Below, one piece after another: positions 60,563 through 64,000 of a stretch of 64,000 nucleotides of DNA. Numbering within the stretch: the first letter of the stretch is position 1; each line of letters starts with the position of its first letter. Origin of the DNA: Bradyrhizobium sp. 4 (GTDB lineage Bacteria > Pseudomonadota > Alphaproteobacteria > Rhizobiales > Xanthobacteraceae); assembly GCF_023100905.1 (NCBI RefSeq), contig NZ_CP064686.1, positions 124,001 to 188,000 of the forward strand, written 5' to 3'. The position numbers were made by a program, and so were the translations under genes. The notes under the pieces are model-generated. The model saw only the letters and a list, made by a program, of their open reading frames with translations. It was not told the origin of the DNA and searched no databases.

Positions 60563-61528
60563 CTATCGTCGCGGATGCGCGCTGGCATAGACTTCCAGCA
60601 GCCGCTCGGCATCGATGCCGGTATAGATCTGCGTGGTCGAGAGCGAGGAATGGCCGAGCAATTCCTGGATCGCGCGCAAATCGCCGCCGCGTGACAACAG
60701 GTGCGTGGCGAAGGAATGCCGGAGCGCGTGCGGCGTGGCGCTGTCGGGCAGACCGAGCGCGCCGCGCAGCCGCTCCATCGCGAGCTGGATGATACGCGGG
60801 CTCAAGGGCCCGCCGCGTGCACCGACGAAGATCGGCCCCTCCGCCGGCAGCGGATACGGGCACATCGCGACATAGTCCTGCACCAGTGCGAGCACGTTCT
60901 GGAGCACCGGCACCATGCGGGTCTTGTTGCCTTTGCCTGTTACGATCAGCACGTCGCCTTCGCCGGGACGCGGCACCTCGCGGCGCGTCAGCCCCAGCGC
61001 TTCGGAGATGCGCAGGCCCGAGCCGTAGAGGAGAGCCATCACCGCGGCGTCGCGCGCAAGAATCCAGCTCTCGCGGTCCTCGCCGGCGCGCTCGTCGGCG
61101 TCCGCAAGACGTTTGGCCGATGCCATCGGCAGCGGTTTTGGCAGGCTCTTTGCGACTTTCGGCGCGCGGATCGCCGAGAGTGCGCCGACCTTGCCCTTGC
61201 CTTCGCGCTCGAGGAAGCGGCCGAACGAGCGCAGACCCGCGAGCGCGCGCATCAGCGAGCGGCCGGCAATGTCGTCGGCGCGGCGCATCGCCATGAAGGC
61301 CCTGATATCGGTGGCCTCCAGCGCGGCGAAACGCTTCAGCGTCACCCGCTCGCCCCAATGGCCGCAGAGGAAATTCAGGCACTGCCGCAAATCGCGGGCA
61401 TAGGCTTCCAGCGTCTTCGGCGACAGCCGCCGCTCCGCGCCGAGATGCGACAGCCAGCGCGTCATCTCCTGCGCGATATCAGGATCGGCGCTGGCGAGCT
61501 CGATTTGTGGGACGGCCGCTTTGCTCAT
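60563..61528 (-). CDS. xerC: Tyrosine recombinase XerC
   Basis: A 321-residue site-specific recombinase that, with XerD, resolves chromosome dimers at dif. The catalytic set is visible: R173, K199, H267, R270, H293 and the nucleophile Y302. It has the N-terminal SAM-like domain and the compact XerC/D length, not that of a phage integrase. The ATG at 61528 is preferred over a GTG 24 bp upstream. No dif site is seen in the window. It diverges from priA. Confidence 0.94.
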   Translation of the reverse strand: MSKAAVPQIELASADPDIAQEMTRWLSHLGAERRLSPKTLEAYARDLRQCLNFLCGHWGERVTLKRFAALEATDIRAFMAMRRADDIAGRSLMRALAGLRSFGRFLEREGKGKVGALSAIRAPKVAKSLPKPLPMASAKRLADADERAGEDRESWILARDAAVMALLYGSGLRISEALGLTRREVPRPGEGDVLIVTGKGNKTRMVPVLQNVLALVQDYVAMCPYPLPAEGPIFVGARGGPLSPRIIQLAMERLRGALGLPDSATPHALRHSFATHLLSRGGDLRAIQELLGHSSLSTTQIYTGIDAERLLEVYASAHPRR

Positions 61529-61638
61529 GCGCTCTGGACGTGGTGATTCCACTCAGTATATCGCATCACACTCGTTTATCGTTCGCTAAGGCCGCCTCCG
61601 GGCGCTAGCCTTGAGGCCCCGGGTTCCGATTCCCCTTC

Positions 61639-63849
61639 ATGGATCACACGTCGCGCAGCAACGCCGTCTCCGCCAACGCGACCCGCATGGTCGACGTGCT
61701 GGTGCCGGTCGCGCTTGACCAGACCTATTCCTACAAGGTGCCGCGTGGGATGGAGCTGAAGGCGGGCGATATCATCGGCGTGCCGCTCGGCCCGCGCGAG
61801 GTGCTCGCCGTGGTCTGGGCCGAAAACGCCAATCCGGATCCGCGCCTGCACAACCGCCTCAAGGAGGTCAGCGAAAAGCTCGACATCCCGCCGCTGAAGC
61901 CCGAGTTGCGTGCGGTCGTGGACTGGATCGCCAATTACACGCTGAGCCCGCGCGGCATGGTGCTGCGCATGTGCCTGCGAATGGGCGAGAACCTCGGGCC
62001 CGAGCGGGTGCGTGCCGGCGTCCGCCTGGTCGGCGATCCGCCAAAACGTCTGACGCCGGCGCGGCAGCGCCTGATCGAGGTACTGTCGGACCGGCTGCTG
62101 CACGGCAAGTCGGAAGCCGCCAAGGAGGCCGGCGTTTCGGCCGGCGTGATCGACGGCCTCGTCGACGAAGGCACGCTCACGGTCGAGCCGATGCCGCCGG
62201 CTCCGCCGCCGCCCGCACCCGATCCGGATTTCAGCCGGCCGGAGTTTTCGTCGCTCCAGCGCGCCGGGGTCGATGCCATGCGCGCGCTCGCGGCCAACGG
62301 CAGCTTTCACGTCGCGCTGCTCGATGGCGTCACCGGCTCGGGCAAGACCGAGGTTTACTTCGAAGCCGTGGCCGAGGCGATCCGACGCGGAAAGCAATCG
62401 CTGATCCTGATGCCGGAGATCGCGCTCACCGGCCAGTTCCTCGACCGCTTCGCGCAGCGTTTTGGCGTGCGGCCTCTGGAATGGCATTCCGAGCTGACGC
62501 CGCGCACTCGCGCGCGCAATTGGGCGGCGATCTCCGAGGGCAGCGCGCCGGTCGTGGTCGGCGCGCGCTCGGCGCTGTTTCTGCCCTACGCCAATCTCGG
62601 CCTCATCGTGGTCGATGAAGAGCACGACCAGGCCTACAAGCAGGACGAGGGCGTGCATTATCACGCCCGCGACATGGCGGTGGTGCGCGCCCATATCGCA
62701 AAGGTTCCGATCGTGCTGGCGTCGGCGACGCCGTCGGTCGAATCCGAGGTCAATGCGCGCAAGAACCGCTATCAGCGCATCGCGCTGCCGTCGCGCTTCG
62801 GCGGCCAGCACATGCCGCATATCGAGGCCATCGACATGCGCCGCGAGCCGCCGGCGCGCGGCCGCTTCATCTCGCCGCGGCTGGCGTCCGAGATCAGGAC
62901 CGCGATCGAGCGGCGCGAGCAGGCGCTCTTGTTCCTCAATCGCCGCGGCTATGCGCCGTTGACGCTGTGCCGCGCCTGTGGCCATCGCTTCGCCTGCACC
63001 ATCTGCGACGCCTGGCTGGTCGATCATCGCTTCCGCCAGCGCCTCGTCTGTCACCATTGCGGTTTCTCGATGCCGCGCCCGCAAACCTGCCCGCATTGCG
63101 CGGCGGAGGAATCGCTGGTCGCGGTCGGGCCCGGTGTCGAGCGCTTGCAGGAGGAGGCGGCGGCGCTGTTCCCGGAGGCGCGCACCATGGTGCTGTCGAG
63201 CGATCTCATCACCTCGGTCGAGACGATGCGCTCCGAGCTGAATGACATTGCGGAGGGCCGCGTCGACGTCATCATCGGCACCCAGCTCGTCGCCAAGGGC
63301 CACAATTTCCCGCGGCTCAACCTGGTCGGCGTGATCGATGCCGATCTCGGCCTGTCCAATGGCGATCCGCGCGCCTCCGAGCGCACCTGGCAATTGCTCA
63401 ACCAAGTGATCGGCCGCGCCGGGCGCGAGCAGGGCCGTGGCATCGGCTATCTCCAGACCCACCAGCCCGATCATCCCGTGATGAAGGCGCTGATCGCCTG
63501 CGACCGCGAAGCCTTCTACGACAGCGAGATCGATTTGCGCGAACGCACGCTCTATCCGCCGTTCGGGCGGCTCGCGAGCCTGATCATTTCCGCCGGCGAC
63601 CGGCCGAGCGCCGAAGGCTTTGGCCGCCACCTCGTCGCGCTCGCGCCGCGCGATGAGCGCGTGGTGGTGCTGGGCCCGGCGGAAGCCCCGCTCGCGGTCA
63701 TCAAGGGCCGCTACCGCTTCCGCATTCTGGTGAAATCCGCGCGCGGCTTCGACCTGTCGGATTATCTGCGCAACTGGCTTGCCGCATGCCCGAAGCCGAA
63801 GGGCAATCAAAAGCTCGAAGTCGACGTCGATCCGCAGAGCTTTTTGTAG
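61639..63849 (+). CDS. priA: Primosomal protein N' (replication restart helicase PriA)
   Basis: A 736-residue 3'-5' DNA helicase that restarts stalled forks by loading the replisome. The N-terminal 3'-DNA-binding domain begins VDVLVPVALDQTYSYKVP. Helicase motifs are GVTGSGKTE (Walker A) and VDEEHD (Walker B). Two zinc knuckles follow (CRACGHRFACTICDA and CHHCGF...CPHC), then the QVIGRAGRE motif. Full length. Divergent from xerC across about 110 bp. Confidence 0.97.
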   Translation: MDHTSRSNAVSANATRMVDVLVPVALDQTYSYKVPRGMELKAGDIIGVPLGPREVLAVVWAENANPDPRLHNRLKEVSEKLDIPPLKPELRAVVDWIANYTLSPRGMVLRMCLRMGENLGPERVRAGVRLVGDPPKRLTPARQRLIEVLSDRLLHGKSEAAKEAGVSAGVIDGLVDEGTLTVEPMPPAPPPPAPDPDFSRPEFSSLQRAGVDAMRALAANGSFHVALLDGVTGSGKTEVYFEAVAEAIRRGKQSLILMPEIALTGQFLDRFAQRFGVRPLEWHSELTPRTRARNWAAISEGSAPVVVGARSALFLPYANLGLIVVDEEHDQAYKQDEGVHYHARDMAVVRAHIAKVPIVLASATPSVESEVNARKNRYQRIALPSRFGGQHMPHIEAIDMRREPPARGRFISPRLASEIRTAIERREQALLFLNRRGYAPLTLCRACGHRFACTICDAWLVDHRFRQRLVCHHCGFSMPRPQTCPHCAAEESLVAVGPGVERLQEEAAALFPEARTMVLSSDLITSVETMRSELNDIAEGRVDVIIGTQLVAKGHNFPRLNLVGVIDADLGLSNGDPRASERTWQLLNQVIGRAGREQGRGIGYLQTHQPDHPVMKALIACDREAFYDSEIDLRERTLYPPFGRLASLIISAGDRPSAEGFGRHLVALAPRDERVVVLGPAEAPLAVIKGRYRFRILVKSARGFDLSDYLRNWLAACPKPKGNQKLEVDVDPQSFL

Positions 63850-63865
63850 GCCACCGCTCTCTCCC

Positions 63866-63952
63866 CGTCATTGCGAGGAGCCCTTGCGACGAAGCAATCC
63901 AGTCTGTTTCCGCGGTGACAGACTGGATTGCTGCGCTTCGCTCGCAATGACG
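63866..63952. repeat. Palindromic repeat, family G, copy 2
   Basis: Left CGTCATTGCGAGGAGCCCTT, right GCGCTTCGCTCGCAATGACG, with internal CAATCCAGTCTG/CAGACTGGATTG. Same family as 40478-40559. Confidence 0.8.
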
Positions 63953-63961
63953 AAAGAATAG

Positions 63962-63997
63962 AAAAAGCCCGCCGTCCCCCAAGACGGCGGGCTTGTT
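63962..63997 (-). terminator. Bidirectional-looking hairpin terminator near window end
   Basis: Stem AGCCCGCCGTC/GACGGCGGGCT with TTTTTC on the minus side and TTGTTT on the plus side. The minus side suggests a minus-strand gene beyond the window edge; the plus side could end priA. Confidence 0.7.
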
Positions 63998-64000
63998 TCA

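Noticed and set aside
60563..61528. Tyrosine recombinase as sign of a genomic island or prophage
   Set aside because: Length, motifs and the neighbour priA fit housekeeping XerC. No att site, tRNA or phage gene is nearby.

Overview
The window is 64 kb of GC-rich, gene-dense alphaproteobacterial chromosome. Gene order, protein sequences and the many short palindromic intergenic repeats point to Bradyrhizobium or a close relative in the same family. This rests on recognising familiar families and gene neighbourhoods, not on a database search. No rRNA, tRNA, insertion sequence, prophage, CRISPR array or transposase is visible. It is essentially core genome.

Layout. 1-2045: end of a fasciclin-domain protein, then a membrane cytochrome b paired with a Tat-exported molybdopterin oxidoreductase. 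2183-10036: an MFS transporter, leuB, two small unknowns, asd, a beta-carbonic anhydrase, a CitE-like lyase and an AraC regulator. 10561-16710: a soluble chemoreceptor with three PAS repeats, a four-cysteine DUF6455 protein, a glycosyltransferase, leuD, a small zincin, three small exported proteins and a 69-residue conserved-looking protein. 16806-22441: leuC, then the translation and targeting cluster ffh-rpsP-rimM-trmD-rplS (minus strand). 22774-25364: an MBL-fold hydrolase and a two-gene unit (exported GyrI-like protein plus SIMPL protein). 25583-34843: dapF-mtaB, a DUF2336 protein, an RluA-type pseudouridine synthase, ftsY-yciB, and the cytochrome c maturation operon ccmABCDG. 35086-47796: acnA, DUF1223, DUF2794, a GNAT acetyltransferase, a BI-1 protein, a YbbA/YbbP-type ABC exporter diverging from an arylesterase, thpR and zapE. 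47999-58569: a TCA-cycle cluster mdh-sucC-(DUF1579)-sucD-sucA-sucB-(SDR)-lpdA. 58603-63849: three small membrane proteins, xerC and priA.

Working together. leuB, leuC and leuD supply leucine synthesis but sit in three places. asd and dapF serve the aspartate/lysine/diaminopimelate route. The ccm genes mature c-type cytochromes. acnA plus the mdh-to-lpdA cluster covers much of the TCA cycle. Ffh and FtsY, both here, are the two protein halves of the SRP targeting pathway.

The most unusual material is intergenic. At least nine families of palindromic repeats are present, several in two or three copies. One copy supplies the C-terminal residues and stop codon of RimM. A strong minus-strand terminator at 39043-39074 has no minus-strand protein gene feeding it, which suggests an unannotated small RNA. 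I found no convincing new defence or mobile system.
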